A stretch of DNA of 64,000 nt from Prevotellaceae bacterium UBA1391 (GTDB lineage: Bacteria; Bacteroidota; Bacteroidia; Bacteroidales; Bacteroidaceae): positions 157,575-221,574 of the forward strand of contig DBQP01000018.1 in NCBI GenBank assembly GCA_002305265.1, in the 5' to 3' direction. The notes beneath the pieces are model-generated. The model saw only the letters and a list, made by a program, of their open reading frames with translations, was not told the origin of the DNA and ran no database searches. This document shows positions 48,613 to 57,765 of the stretch, one piece after another. Numbering within the stretch: the first letter of the stretch is position 1; the number at the start of each line of letters is the position of its first letter. A program made the position numbers and the translations under genes.

Positions 48613-51600
48613 TTAGTCGAGCGTGATGCTGAGACCGAGACCGCGAAGCTCGTGGAGGAGCACGTTGAGGGACTCGGGGATGCCCGGTGTCGGCATGTTG
48701 TCCCCCTTGACGATGGCCTCGTAGGCCTTGGAGCGGCCGGAGACGTCGTCGGACTTGATGGTGAGGATCTCCTGGAGGACGTGGGAGGCGCCGAAGGCTT
48801 CGAGGGCCCAGACTTCCATTTCTCCGAAGCGCTGTCCACCGAACTGTGCCTTACCGCCGAGGGGCTGCTGCGTGATGAGCGAGTAGGGACCGATGGAGCG
48901 TGCGTGCATCTTGTCCTCGACCATGTGGCCGAGCTTGAGCATGTAGGCGACGCCGACGGTGGCGGGCTGGTCGAAGCGGAGGCCGGTCTCTCCATTGTAG
49001 AGATAGGTGCGTCCGAAGCGGGGAAGGCCGGCCTTGTCGGTCCATTCGCAGAGGTCCTCGAGGTGAGCTCCATCGAAGACGGGTGTGGCGAACTTGACGC
49101 CGAGCTTCTTTCCAGCAGAACCGAGGACGGCTTCGAAGATCTGTCCGATGTTCATTCGGGAAGGCACGCCGAGCGGGTTGAGCACGATGTCGACGGGCGT
49201 ACCGTCCTCGAGGAACGGCATATCTTCCTGACGGACGATCTTGGAGACGATACCCTTGTTGCCGTGGCGTCCGGCCATCTTGTCGCCCACGCCGATCTTG
49301 CGCTTCTTGGCGATGTAGACCTTGGCCATCTGCACGATGCCTGAGGGCAGCTCGTCGCCGATGGTGAGGGCGAACTTCTTGCGCTTGAGCTCGGCGTCGA
49401 GCACCTTGTATTTTTTCAGATAGTTGATGACGAGATCGCGGATGAGCCCGTTGGTGTGCTCGTCGTCGGTCCAGCCGCTGAGCTGCACGGAGGTGTAGTC
49501 GAGTGCGGCGAGGGCGCCTTCAACGAACTTGGCGCCGGTGGGGATGATTTCGGCTCCCATGTAGTCTTTCACGCCCTTGGAGGTCTTGCCCTTTGTGAGC
49601 GTGAGGAGCTTGTCGATGAGGATGGCCTTGAAATCGTCGATCTTGTCCTGGAACTCCTGGTCGATCTTGGGAAGTTCCTGGCGGTCGCGGTTCTTCTCGG
49701 AGCGCGTCTTGATGGCGCGGGAGAAGAGTTTCTTGTCGATGACGACACCGCTGAGCGACGGCGTGGCCTTGAGCGATGCGTCCTTGACGTCGCCGGCCTT
49801 GTCGCCGAAGATGGCGCGCAGGAGCTTCTCCTCGGGCGAAGGATCGGACTCGCCCTTCGGCGTGATCTTGCCGATGAGGATGTCGCCGGGCTCGATGTGG
49901 GCTCCGACGCGGACGATACCGTTCTCGTCGAGGTCCTTGGTGGCGTCCTCACTGACGTTGGGGATGTCGGACGTGAGCTCTTCGACGCCGCGCTTGGTCT
50001 CGCGGACCTCGAGGGAGAACTCGTCGACATGGACGGAGGTGAGGAGGTCTTCGCGTACGACGCGCTCATTGAGCACGATGGCGTCCTCATAGTTGTAGCC
50101 CTTCCACGGCATGTAGGCAACGACGAGGTTGCGGCCGAGCGCCAGCTCGCCACCCTGTGTGGCGTAGCCCTCGGTGAGGATGTCGCCCTTCTTCACGCGC
50201 TGACCGCGGTCGCACATGGGACGGAGGTCGAACGTCATGTTCTGGTTGGTGCGGCGGAACTTGGGGAGTTTGTATTCCTTGACGGAGGGCTCGAAGCTCA
50301 CGAACTCCTCGTCTTCCGTGCGGTCGTAGTTGATACGGATGGTGGTGGCGTCCACATATTCGATGACGCCGTCGCCCTCCGCCATAATCATGGTGCGGGA
50401 ATCCTCGCAGACCTGCTTCTCGATGCCGGTGCCGACGATCGGAGACTCGGTGCGGAGAAGGGGAACGGCCTGGCGCATCATGTTCGAACCCATGAGCGCA
50501 CGGTGGGCATCGTCGTGCTCGAGGAAGGGGATGAGCGCTGCGGCGATGGAGGCAATCTGCTGAGGAGCGACATCGACGAGGTCGACCTGCGTAGGCGGCA
50601 CGACTGGGTAGTCGGCATCCTGACGGCATTTCACCGTCTTGCGGATGAAGTGGCCGTCTTCCGTCAGAGGCGCATTGCCCTGACCGATGATCTTCTTCTC
50701 TTCCTCTTCGGCTGTGAGATAGACGATATGGTCGTTGTTGATGTCGACGACGCCATTCTCGACCTTGCGGTACGGAGTCTCGATGAAGCCGAGCTCGTCA
50801 ATCTTCGCATAGACGCAAAGGGAGGAGATGAGACCGATGTTGGGGCCTTCCGGCGACTCAATGGGGCAGAGGCGGCCGTAGTGGGTGTAGTGGACGTCGC
50901 GAACCTCGAAGCCGGCGCGCTCACGGGACAGACCGCCGGGGCCGAGGGCGGAGAGACGACGCTTGTGCGTGACTTCTGCCAGCGGGTTGGTCTGGTCCAT
51001 GAACTGGGAGAGTGCGTTCGTGCCGAAGAAACTGTTGATGACGCTGGAGATGGTCTTCGCGTTGATGAGGTCGGTCGGCGTGAACACCTCATTGTCGCGT
51101 ACGTTCATGTGCTCGCGGATGGTGCGGCTCATGCGGGCCAGACCAATCGCGAACTGGTTGGAGAGCTGCTCGCCGACGGTGCGGACGCGGCGGTTGCTCA
51201 AGTGGTCGATGTCGTCGACCACGACTTTCGAGTTGGCGAGCTCGACGAGGTACTTGATGATCTCGATGATGTCCTCCTTCGTCAGGACGCGCGTATCGGG
51301 GTCGATGTCGAGCCCCAGCTTCTTGTTGATGCGGTAGCGGCCGACGTCGCCGAGGTCGTAGCGCTTCTCGGAGAAGAAGAGGTTGTTGATGACTTCGCGT
51401 GCGCTGGCATCATCCGCGGGGTCTGCGTTGCGCAGCTGGCGGTAGATGTAGACGACGGCTTCCTTCTCGGAGTTCGTGGGGTCTTTCTGCAGCGTATTGA
51501 AGATGGTGCTGTAGTCCGACGTGTTGGTCTCTTCGTAGTGAACGAGGATGGAGTCAACCCCTGTCTCCAGAATGAGCTGGATGTGCTCATCCGTCAGGAC

Positions 51601-52422
51601 GACGTCGCGGTCGATGATCATGTCGTTGCGCTCGATGGAAACGACTTCACCGGTCTCCTCGTCCACGTAGTCCTCGAGCCAAGACTTGAGCACACGGGAA
51701 GCGAGGCGGCGACCGATCACCTTCTTCAGGTTGGTCTTGTTGGCCTTGATCTCTTCGGCGAGATTGAAGATGCGCAGGATGTCCTTGTCCGACTCGAAGC
51801 CGATGGCACGCAACAGTGTCGTTACGGGCAACTTCTTCTTGCGGTCGATGTAGGCGTACATCACGTTGTTGATGTCGGTGGCGAACTCAATCCACGAACC
51901 CTTGAAGGGAATGATGCGGGCGGAGAACAGAGGTGTACCGTTGGTGTGAACACTCGAGCCAAAGAACACGCCCGGCGAACGATGCAGCTGTGCGACGACA
52001 ACTCGCTCGGCGCCGTTGATGACGAACGTGCCGTTGTCGGTCATGTAAGGAATCGGGCCCAGGAAAACATCCTGAATGACGGTGTCGAAGTCCTCGTGAT
52101 CCGGGTCGGAGCAATAGAGCTTCAGCTTGGCCTTGAGCGGCACGCTGTAGGTCAGGCCACGCTCCAGGCACTCCTCGATGCTGTAGCGGGGAGCGTCGAT
52201 ATAATAGTCGAGGAACTCGAGCACGAAGTTGTTGCGCGTGTCAGTAATGGGGAAGTTTTCAGCGAAAACCTTATACAAGCCATCATTCTTGCGCTTCTCG
52301 GGCGGTGTGTCAAGCTGGAGGAAATCGCGGAATGACTTGAGCTGTACATCAAGGAAGTCCGGGAAAGACACCGGATTCTTCAGACTTGAAAAATTGACTC
52401 GATTGTTTACGATTGTAGACAT
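48613..52422 (-). CDS. rpoB: DNA-directed RNA polymerase subunit beta
   Basis: A 1269-aa protein beginning MSTIVNNRVNFSSLKNP. The core beta landmarks are present: FFGTNALSQFMDQTNPLAEVTHKRRLSALGPGGLSRERAGFEVRDVH (the rifampicin-binding region), GYNYEDAIVLNE and GGKAQFGGQRFGEMEVWALEAFGA near the C-terminus. The rifampicin region looks wild-type at the usual positions (D, H, R, S residues). The start at 52422 is preferred over 52476 because the promoter element lies at 52473-52481. It is separated from rplL by a terminator and the largest 22-bp array. Confidence 0.99.
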   Translation of the reverse strand: MSTIVNNRVNFSSLKNPVSFPDFLDVQLKSFRDFLQLDTPPEKRKNDGLYKVFAENFPITDTRNNFVLEFLDYYIDAPRYSIEECLERGLTYSVPLKAKLKLYCSDPDHEDFDTVIQDVFLGPIPYMTDNGTFVINGAERVVVAQLHRSPGVFFGSSVHTNGTPLFSARIIPFKGSWIEFATDINNVMYAYIDRKKKLPVTTLLRAIGFESDKDILRIFNLAEEIKANKTNLKKVIGRRLASRVLKSWLEDYVDEETGEVVSIERNDMIIDRDVVLTDEHIQLILETGVDSILVHYEETNTSDYSTIFNTLQKDPTNSEKEAVVYIYRQLRNADPADDASAREVINNLFFSEKRYDLGDVGRYRINKKLGLDIDPDTRVLTKEDIIEIIKYLVELANSKVVVDDIDHLSNRRVRTVGEQLSNQFAIGLARMSRTIREHMNVRDNEVFTPTDLINAKTISSVINSFFGTNALSQFMDQTNPLAEVTHKRRLSALGPGGLSRERAGFEVRDVHYTHYGRLCPIESPEGPNIGLISSLCVYAKIDELGFIETPYRKVENGVVDINNDHIVYLTAEEEEKKIIGQGNAPLTEDGHFIRKTVKCRQDADYPVVPPTQVDLVDVAPQQIASIAAALIPFLEHDDAHRALMGSNMMRQAVPLLRTESPIVGTGIEKQVCEDSRTMIMAEGDGVIEYVDATTIRINYDRTEDEEFVSFEPSVKEYKLPKFRRTNQNMTFDLRPMCDRGQRVKKGDILTEGYATQGGELALGRNLVVAYMPWKGYNYEDAIVLNERVVREDLLTSVHVDEFSLEVRETKRGVEELTSDIPNVSEDATKDLDENGIVRVGAHIEPGDILIGKITPKGESDPSPEEKLLRAIFGDKAGDVKDASLKATPSLSGVVIDKKLFSRAIKTRSEKNRDRQELPKIDQEFQDKIDDFKAILIDKLLTLTKGKTSKGVKDYMGAEIIPTGAKFVEGALAALDYTSVQLSGWTDDEHTNGLIRDLVINYLKKYKVLDAELKRKKFALTIGDELPSGIVQMAKVYIAKKRKIGVGDKMAGRHGNKGIVSKIVRQEDMPFLEDGTPVDIVLNPLGVPSRMNIGQIFEAVLGSAGKKLGVKFATPVFDGAHLEDLCEWTDKAGLPRFGRTYLYNGETGLRFDQPATVGVAYMLKLGHMVEDKMHARSIGPYSLITQQPLGGKAQFGGQRFGEMEVWALEAFGASHVLQEILTIKSDDVSGRSKAYEAIVKGDNMPTPGIPESLNVLLHELRGLGLSITLD

Positions 52423-52472
52423 CTCTGTGATTTTGTGGATTGAAAGGAAATGCTTCTTGCACTTGCTTCTAT

Positions 52473-52481
52473 GCAAAAGTA
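52473..52481 (-). promoter_or_regulatory. Promoter element of rpoBC
   Basis: The minus strand has TACTTTTGC, a TAnnTTTGC match, about 50 bases before the rpoB start. The region where a -33 box would be is the edge of the 22-bp array. Confidence 0.7.
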
Positions 52482-52498
52482 GATTCTCTTATGAAAAA

Positions 52499-52784
52499 GA
52501 ACGCACTCGTTTTCTTGAAAGAACGAACTTGTATTCGAGAAAGGACGTTCTCTGCTTCGAGAAGGGACGCTCTCTGCTTCGCGAAAGAACGCACTCGTCT
52601 TCGAGAAGGGACGCTCTCTTCTTTGAGAAAGAACGAACTTGTCTTCGAGAAGGGACGCTCTCGACTACGAGAAGGAAAGCTCACGACTTCGAGAAAGGAC
52701 GAACTTGTCTTCGAGAAAGAACGAACTCCACTATGTATAGGACCGAATTCTTCTATGTGAAGAAGCAGATTCTTGTATAAAAAA
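52499..52784. repeat. Thirteen-unit 22-bp tandem array upstream of rpoB
   Basis: Thirteen consecutive 22-bp units start at 52499, 52521 and so on to 52763. Most begin GAACG or GGACG and end CGAGAA(A/G). Two main subtypes alternate: GAACGAACTTGTCTTCGAG and GGACGCTCTC...CGAG. Units at the far end are more diverged. It lies in the 771-bp rplL-rpoB gap, directly upstream of the rpoBC promoter. Bases 52785-53133 hold no feature I can name. Confidence 0.97.
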
Positions 52785-53133
52785 GGTTCATCGTGTCAAG
52801 AAGGCGGAGCGGATTCGCCGCAACTGCGCCCTGCACACGCACCTATAATCAATTGCTTGCCCTGGCTGAAATTGGGAAATCGGTTGAGACTGCGCAGGCA
52901 GACTTCCCAAATTCACCCAACAAATCGTGAGAAAGCATCGCTTGTTCTGCATGACCGCACCACGACACTGTCGCAGACGCTTGGCCAGACCGCGGGAGCA
53001 GTCATGAGTAAGCCCGCAAAGGGGAAAAAGACTTCCGCACATCAGCAGCCACGCCATGGGATGCGGGCGTGTGGATTGGCGAACTGCCGGAGGCTAAAGC
53101 CACGGCGTGGGGAAAGTCAACGCGTAAAGACAC

Positions 53134-53171
53134 AAAAAGGTTAAGAACCCCCAACCTGAGGATTCTTAACC
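53134..53171 (-). terminator. Intrinsic terminator between rplL and rpoB
   Basis: On the minus strand GGTTAAGAA pairs with TTCTTAACC around a 15-base loop and is followed by TTTTT, 23 bases after the rplL stop. It would end or attenuate the ribosomal-protein transcript before rpoBC. Confidence 0.88.
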
Positions 53172-53193
53172 AGAATGTATCCGTGTGAGTAGA

Positions 53194-53568
53194 TTACTTA
53201 ATCTCTACCTCAGCACCTGCGCCCTCAAGAGCAGCCTTGAGTGCTTCTGCAGTTGCCTTGTCAACGCCTTCCTTCACGTTTGTGGGAGCAGCGTCAACGA
53301 GATCCTTGGCTTCCTTGAGGCCGAGACCGCAGTTCTCCTTAACGGCCTTGACAACCTGGAGCTTGTTAGCGCCAGCAGCCTTGAGAACAACATCGAAAGA
53401 TGTCTTCTCTTCAACTACTGCCTCGCTGGCAGCACCGCCAGCAGCAACAGCCACAGCTGCAGCAGCAGGTTCGATTCCGTATTCCTCCTTGAGGAGAGCC
53501 TTGAGTTCACTAACTTCCTTTACTGTCAAATTCACCAATTCTTCAGCAATTGCTTTGATATCTGCCAT
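53194..53568 (-). CDS. rplL: 50S ribosomal protein L7/L12
   Basis: A 124-aa acidic protein with the L7/L12 N-terminal dimerisation helix (LVNLTVKEVSELKALLKEEYGIEP), an Ala-rich hinge, and the C-terminal domain FDVVLKAAGANKLQVVKAVKENCGLGLKEAKDLVD...KEGVDKATAEALKAALEGAGAEVEIK. It forms the ribosomal stalk that recruits translational GTPases. It follows rplJ and ends with a strong terminator. Confidence 0.99.
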   Translation of the reverse strand: MADIKAIAEELVNLTVKEVSELKALLKEEYGIEPAAAAVAVAAGGAASEAVVEEKTSFDVVLKAAGANKLQVVKAVKENCGLGLKEAKDLVDAAPTNVKEGVDKATAEALKAALEGAGAEVEIK

Positions 53569-53644
53569 TTTTGTTTTCTTTTTAAATGGTTATTGTTGTT
53601 TTTGTTTTTTCTTGTTTATGCGGAGATTCCTCTCCTATGCCGTC

Positions 53645-54166
53645 TTAGGCATTCTTCTCCTCGATAGCGTCGAGAAGACCGTGGATAGTCGTTCCACCAT
53701 CGATTGCAGAAAGCACACCGTTGATAGGACCTTCGAGGGCTGCAACGACCTCTGCGATGAGTTCGTTCTTGCTCTTGATAGCCACCAACGACTCCAGCTG
53801 GTCTGCGCCGACATAGAAGCTTTCTTCAGCGTAAGCGCCCTTCAGCGACGGCATGTCGCCATGATCCTTCGCAAAGGATTTGATGAGCTTCGCCGGTACG
53901 TTGGCCGTCTGACAGAACATCACGCCGGTCGTACCTTTCAAGCATACGTTCAGAGCGGAGAAATCACCTTCTACCTTCTCGAGCGCCTTCTCGAACAACG
54001 TGTTCTTCACCACCTGAAGCTTGATGTCAGATTTGAAGCACTCGCGGCGGAGCGCGCTCGTGGCGGCGCTGTTGAGAGCCGTCACGTCGACAAGATAGAA
54101 ATGAGGATATTCGTTGATGGTAGCGACGAGCTGGTCGATCAATGTGCTTTTATCTTCTTTCTTCAT
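53645..54166 (-). CDS. rplJ: 50S ribosomal protein L10
   Basis: A 173-aa protein with the L10 pattern (MKKEDKSTLIDQLVATINEYPHFYLVDVTALN; LKGTTGVMFCQTANVPAKLIKSF). It anchors L7/L12 dimers to the ribosome and usually represses its own mRNA. It is encoded between rplA and rplL. Confidence 0.98.
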   Translation of the reverse strand: MKKEDKSTLIDQLVATINEYPHFYLVDVTALNSAATSALRRECFKSDIKLQVVKNTLFEKALEKVEGDFSALNVCLKGTTGVMFCQTANVPAKLIKSFAKDHGDMPSLKGAYAEESFYVGADQLESLVAIKSKNELIAEVVAALEGPINGVLSAIDGGTTIHGLLDAIEEKNA

Positions 54167-54183
54167 GATTCTTCGTCTTTTAA

Positions 54184-54876
54184 TTATTCAGCTGATTTGG
54201 GATCAACCTTGATGCCCTTGCTCATGGTGCTGGAAAGATAAATGCTCTTGATATACGTACCCTTTGCCGTTGAAGGCTTGAGCTTGATGATCGTGTTGAT
54301 GAACTCCTGCGCGTTCTGCTGAATCTTCTCGGCAGGGAAAGACACCTTGCCGATGGAAGCATGAACGATACCGGTCTTGTCAACCTTGAAGTCGATCTTA
54401 CCCTGCTTCACTTCACGAACAGCCTTGGCAACGTCCATCGTCACTGTGCCGCTCTTCGGGTTTGGCATCAAACCGCGAGGACCCAGCACACGGCCGAGCG
54501 CACCAAGCTTGCCCATGCAAGAAGGCATCGTAATGATCACGTCAACGTCGGTCCAACCTCCCTTGATCTTCTCGATGTAGTCGTCGAGACCCACGTAGTC
54601 GGCACCTGCCTCCTTGGCTTCTGCCTCCTTGTCGGAGGTGCAGAGGCAGAGGACACGTACTTCCTTACCTGTTCCATTCGGGAGAGAAACTACGCCACGA
54701 ACCATCTGATTTGCCTTGCGAGGGTCGACGCCGAGTCGCATGTCGATATCCACGGAGGCGTCAAACTTCGTGAAGGTGATTTCCTTCACAAGCGATGAAG
54801 CCTCGCTCAGTGTATAGACCTTCCCCGCCTCAATCTTATCAGCAACTATCTTTTGGTTTTTTGTCAGTTTACTCAT
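54184..54876 (-). CDS. rplA: 50S ribosomal protein L1
   Basis: A 230-aa protein with L1 signatures: FDASVDIDMRLGVDPRKANQMVRG, a middle GKLGALGRVLGPRGLMPNPKSGTVT motif and a C-terminal KPSTAKGTYIKSIYLSSTMSKGIKVD. It binds 23S rRNA at the exit side and can regulate its operon. It lies 17 bases from rplJ and 19 from rplK, so these are one transcript. Confidence 0.99.
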   Translation of the reverse strand: MSKLTKNQKIVADKIEAGKVYTLSEASSLVKEITFTKFDASVDIDMRLGVDPRKANQMVRGVVSLPNGTGKEVRVLCLCTSDKEAEAKEAGADYVGLDDYIEKIKGGWTDVDVIITMPSCMGKLGALGRVLGPRGLMPNPKSGTVTMDVAKAVREVKQGKIDFKVDKTGIVHASIGKVSFPAEKIQQNAQEFINTIIKLKPSTAKGTYIKSIYLSSTMSKGIKVDPKSAE

Positions 54877-54895
54877 TTTAGAATTGAAGTTTTAA

Positions 54896-55336
54896 TTATT
54901 TACCAGGGAATTCTCCGTTCACTGAAATACCCATGCTACGAGCTGTACCAGCAATCATCGTCATTGCAGACTCGATTGTGAAACAGTTCAAATCCGGCAT
55001 CTTATCTTCTGCGATCTTACGAACATCGTCCCAAGTAACACTTGCCACCTTCTTGCGGTTGGGCTCTGCGGAACCCTTCTTAGCCTTGGATACTTCCATC
55101 AGCTGAATGGCGGCAGGAGGAGTCTTGACAACGAAATCGAAAGACTTGTCAGCATAGTAAGAGATAACGACCGGAAGGATCTTTCCAGCCTTATCCTGAG
55201 TTCTGGCGTTGAACTGCTTGCAAAAATCCATGATGTTGATACCCTTCGAACCCAGAGCAGGTCCTACTGGAGGTGATGGATTTGCAGCGCCACCTTTAAT
55301 CTGTAATTTGATTAATCCAGCAACTTCTTTTGCCAT
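54896..55336 (-). CDS. rplK: 50S ribosomal protein L11
   Basis: A 146-aa protein with the L11 signature (KLQIKGGAANPSPPVGPALGSKGINIMDFCKQFNARTQDKAG) and a C-terminal domain ending GTARSMGISVNG. It lies in the GTPase-associated centre of the 50S subunit. It follows nusG by 62 bases. Confidence 0.99.
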   Translation of the reverse strand: MAKEVAGLIKLQIKGGAANPSPPVGPALGSKGINIMDFCKQFNARTQDKAGKILPVVISYYADKSFDFVVKTPPAAIQLMEVSKAKKGSAEPNRKKVASVTWDDVRKIAEDKMPDLNCFTIESAMTMIAGTARSMGISVNGEFPGK

Positions 55337-55398
55337 TTTGTTTTCTGATTTTTTAATTAATTACGAAACGAGTCCAGCAGATGACTGTAACAATATCA

Positions 55399-55941
55399 TC
55401 AGCCTTTCTCTACCTGTCCAAAGGACAACTCGAGCAAAGTTGCACGTCCGAAGATCTTTACGGACACCTTGAGCTTTTGTTTTTCTGCATTCACCTCCTC
55501 GATGATTCCGTCGAAACCACTGAAAGGACCATCGGCCACTTTCACGGCCTCGCCTGCCAGAAATTCCGTCTCCACGACGGCGACAGTTTCTTCTTCCTCC
55601 TGGTCAAGACCAAGCATACGGTTCAGCTCAGACTGGCGCAAGGGAGTCGGATTGTCCGTTCCGCCCAGGAAACCCAGCACGCCCGGCGTATTGCGGAGCA
55701 TGTGGGGAATCTCACCGATCAGAGTGGCTTCCACAAGCACATAGCCGGGAAGGATGTTCATCTCCTTCACGACACGTTTGTTGTTCACAACGCTTTCCAC
55801 GCGCTTGACGGGAATGAGAACCTGCGATACGTACTTCTCGAAGCCATGATTCTTCATGTCAAGTTCTATATAGTCCTTGACTTTCGACTCACGGCCACTG
55901 ATAGCTTTCAGCACATACCAGCGCTTGTCTTTTACGTCCAT
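55399..55941 (-). CDS. nusG: Transcription termination/antitermination factor NusG
   Basis: A 180-aa protein: an N-terminal NGN domain (RWYVLKAISGRESKVKDYIELDMKN; LPGYVLVEATL) and a C-terminal KOW domain (FLAGEAVKVADGPFSGFDGIIEEVNAEKQKLKVSVKIFGRATLLELSFGQVEK). It binds RNA polymerase and couples it to Rho or the ribosome. It lies between secE and rplK. Confidence 0.98.
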   Translation of the reverse strand: MDVKDKRWYVLKAISGRESKVKDYIELDMKNHGFEKYVSQVLIPVKRVESVVNNKRVVKEMNILPGYVLVEATLIGEIPHMLRNTPGVLGFLGGTDNPTPLRQSELNRMLGLDQEEEETVAVVETEFLAGEAVKVADGPFSGFDGIIEEVNAEKQKLKVSVKIFGRATLLELSFGQVEKG

Positions 55942-55960
55942 GGTTGCTTCCTCCTACAAA

Positions 55961-56158
55961 TTAATTGAAGAATGAATAAACAAGAGACATAAGCCACTCG
56001 AAGAGGGAATCCATTACAAAAACAACAAGTGCAATGATAATGGAAGCACATAATACCATCACTGCACTACTCGTCAATTCTTTCGATGACGGCCAAGTCA
56101 CCTTATGAACAAGTTCATCGTAGGATTCCTTACAATATGATGTAATACCTTGTAACAT
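55961..56158 (-). CDS. secE: Preprotein translocase subunit SecE
   Basis: A 65-aa protein starting MLQGITSYCKESYDELVHKVTWPSSKEL with one membrane helix (SSAVMVLCASIIIALVVFVMD), typical of the single-helix bacterial SecE. Part of SecYEG. An earlier in-frame ATG at 56203 lies inside the tRNA-Trp gene and is rejected. It begins 16 bases after the tRNA-Trp. Confidence 0.97.
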   Translation of the reverse strand: MLQGITSYCKESYDELVHKVTWPSSKELTSSAVMVLCASIIIALVVFVMDSLFEWLMSLVYSFFN

Positions 56159-56173
56159 AATATAGAATGTTTG

Positions 56174-56246
56174 CACGGGAAGAGAGGCTCGAACTCCCGA
56201 CAACTGGTTTTGGAGACCAGTGCTCTGCCAACTGAGCTATTCCCGT
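56174..56246 (-). tRNA. tRNA-Trp (CCA anticodon)
   Basis: A 73-base cloverleaf: acceptor ACGGGAA/TTCCCGT, D arm TAGCTCAGTTGGCAGAGCA, anticodon loop CTCCAAA with CCA, and T loop GTTCGAG. It lies between tuf and secE, as usual in Bacteroidales. The CCA end is not encoded. Confidence 0.97.
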
Positions 56247-56251
56247 AGGAT

Positions 56252-56277
56252 GCTGACTCTCCGTGCGGAGAGTCAGC
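56252..56277 (-). other. Perfect 11-bp hairpin between tuf and tRNA-Trp
   Basis: GCTGACTCTCC and GGAGAGTCAGC pair perfectly around a 4-base loop. On the minus strand it lies 35 bases after the tuf stop and just before the tRNA-Trp. It has no T-run, so it is more likely an RNA-processing or mRNA-stabilising hairpin than a terminator. Confidence 0.6.
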
Positions 56278-56311
56278 AATATAAGAGGTTTGTGGTACCG
56301 ACTACCTGAGA

Positions 56312-57499
56312 TTAGTCGACAATCTCAGTGATCTGACCGGAACCAACCGTGCGACCACCTTCGCGGATAGCGAAGCGAAGACCTACGTTGATGGCTACGG
56401 GGTAGATGAGCTCGACTGTGATCTCAACGTTGTCACCGGGCATTACCATCTCAACGCCTTCCGGGAGAGAAATCTCACCCGTGCAGTCCATTGTACGGAG
56501 ATAGAACTGAGGACGATACTTGTTCTTGAACGGAGTGTGACGGCCACCTTCTTCCTTCTTGAGGACGTAGATGGATGCCTTGAAGGTCTTGTGCGGAGTG
56601 ATGACACCCGGGTGAGTGATCACCATACCACGCTTCACGTCCTTCTTGTCGATACCACGGAGGAGGAGACCTACGTTGTCGCCGGCTTCACCCTCGTCGA
56701 GGATCTTGCGGAACATCTCGACACCCGTAACAACCGACTTGCGGTCCTCACCGAGACCGAGAAGCTGAACTTCGTCGCCCACCTTCACGATACCAGTCTC
56801 GATACGGCCAGTGGCAACAGTACCACGACCCGTGATGGAGAACACATCCTCGACAGGCATGAGGAAGGGCTTCTCAACGTCGCGAACAGGCTCCTGGATC
56901 CAAGTGTCAACAGCGTCCATGAGCTCCATGATCTTGTCAACCCACTGGTCAACGCCGTTGAGACCACCGAGTGCAGAACCGCGAACGAACGGAGTGTCCT
57001 CTTCGAAATCGTACTGAGCGAGCAGGTCGCGCATTTCCATCTCAACAAGGTCGAGCATTTCTTCGTCGTCAACCATGTCGCACTTGTTCATGAACACGAC
57101 GAGACGGGGAACGTTCACCTGACGGGCGAGAAGGATGTGCTCGCGAGTCTGGGGCATCGGACCGTCCGTTGCAGCTACTACGATGATGGCACCGTCCATC
57201 TGAGCGGCACCGGTAACCATGTTCTTAACGTAGTCGGCGTGGCCCGGGCAGTCAACGTGAGCGTAGTGACGCTTAGCTGTCTCATACTCGATGTGGGAAG
57301 TGTTGATCGTGATACCGCGCTCTTTCTCTTCGGGAGCGTTGTCAATCTGGTCGAATGACTTCACTTCCTCGTTGCAGAAGCCCTTCTCGTGAAGAACCTT
57401 GGAAATAGCAGCAGTAAGAGTCGTCTTACCGTGGTCTACGTGACCGATCGTACCAATGTTCACATGAGGTTTGGTACGCTCAAATTTTTCTTTTGCCAT
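56312..57499 (-). CDS. tuf: Elongation factor Tu
   Basis: A 395-aa protein with the EF-Tu G-box motifs: P-loop GHVDHGKT at about residues 19-26, DCPGHADYVKNM, NKCD, and a C-terminal domain ending GGRTVGSGQITEIVD. It delivers aminoacyl-tRNA to the ribosome. The longer frame to 57706 runs through the tRNA-Thr gene, so the start at 57499 is used. It sits between tRNA-Thr and tRNA-Trp, so mRNA and tRNAs probably arise from one processed transcript. Confidence 0.99.
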   Translation of the reverse strand: MAKEKFERTKPHVNIGTIGHVDHGKTTLTAAISKVLHEKGFCNEEVKSFDQIDNAPEEKERGITINTSHIEYETAKRHYAHVDCPGHADYVKNMVTGAAQMDGAIIVVAATDGPMPQTREHILLARQVNVPRLVVFMNKCDMVDDEEMLDLVEMEMRDLLAQYDFEEDTPFVRGSALGGLNGVDQWVDKIMELMDAVDTWIQEPVRDVEKPFLMPVEDVFSITGRGTVATGRIETGIVKVGDEVQLLGLGEDRKSVVTGVEMFRKILDEGEAGDNVGLLLRGIDKKDVKRGMVITHPGVITPHKTFKASIYVLKKEEGGRHTPFKNKYRPQFYLRTMDCTGEISLPEGVEMVMPGDNVEITVELIYPVAINVGLRFAIREGGRTVGSGQITEIVD

Positions 57500-57552
57500 A
57501 GCTTTAAATATTTTCTTGATTGATATAGAATACCCTACTTCTCCGATCGAGG

Positions 57553-57624
<72 letters not shown>

Positions 57625-57682
57625 AATTGTCAGAGGGCAACTCTTCTTTCCCGGCACAACCGGCACAACCGTAGGAGCAATG

Positions 57683-57765
57683 TGGGCACAGATGGATTCG
57701 AACCACCGAAGGCGAAAGCCAGCAGATTTACAGTCTGCCCCATTTGGCCACTCTGGAATGTACCC
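57683..57765 (-). tRNA. tRNA-Tyr (GTA anticodon)
   Basis: An 83-base gene with a long variable arm: acceptor GGGTACA/TGTGCCC, D arm with GTGGCCAAATGGGG, anticodon region CAGACTGTAAATCTG, variable arm GGCTTTCGCC, and T loop GTTCGAA. It is the first gene of the tRNA-tuf-sec-nus-rpl transcript. Confidence 0.97.

Noticed and set aside
56204..56246. Longer SecE start inside tRNA-Trp
   Set aside because: The in-frame ATG at 56203 lies within the tRNA gene; the normal SecE N-terminus begins at 56158.
57625..57682. tRNA-Gly expected between tRNA-Tyr and tRNA-Thr in relatives
   Set aside because: The 58-base spacer has no cloverleaf; the gene is absent here.
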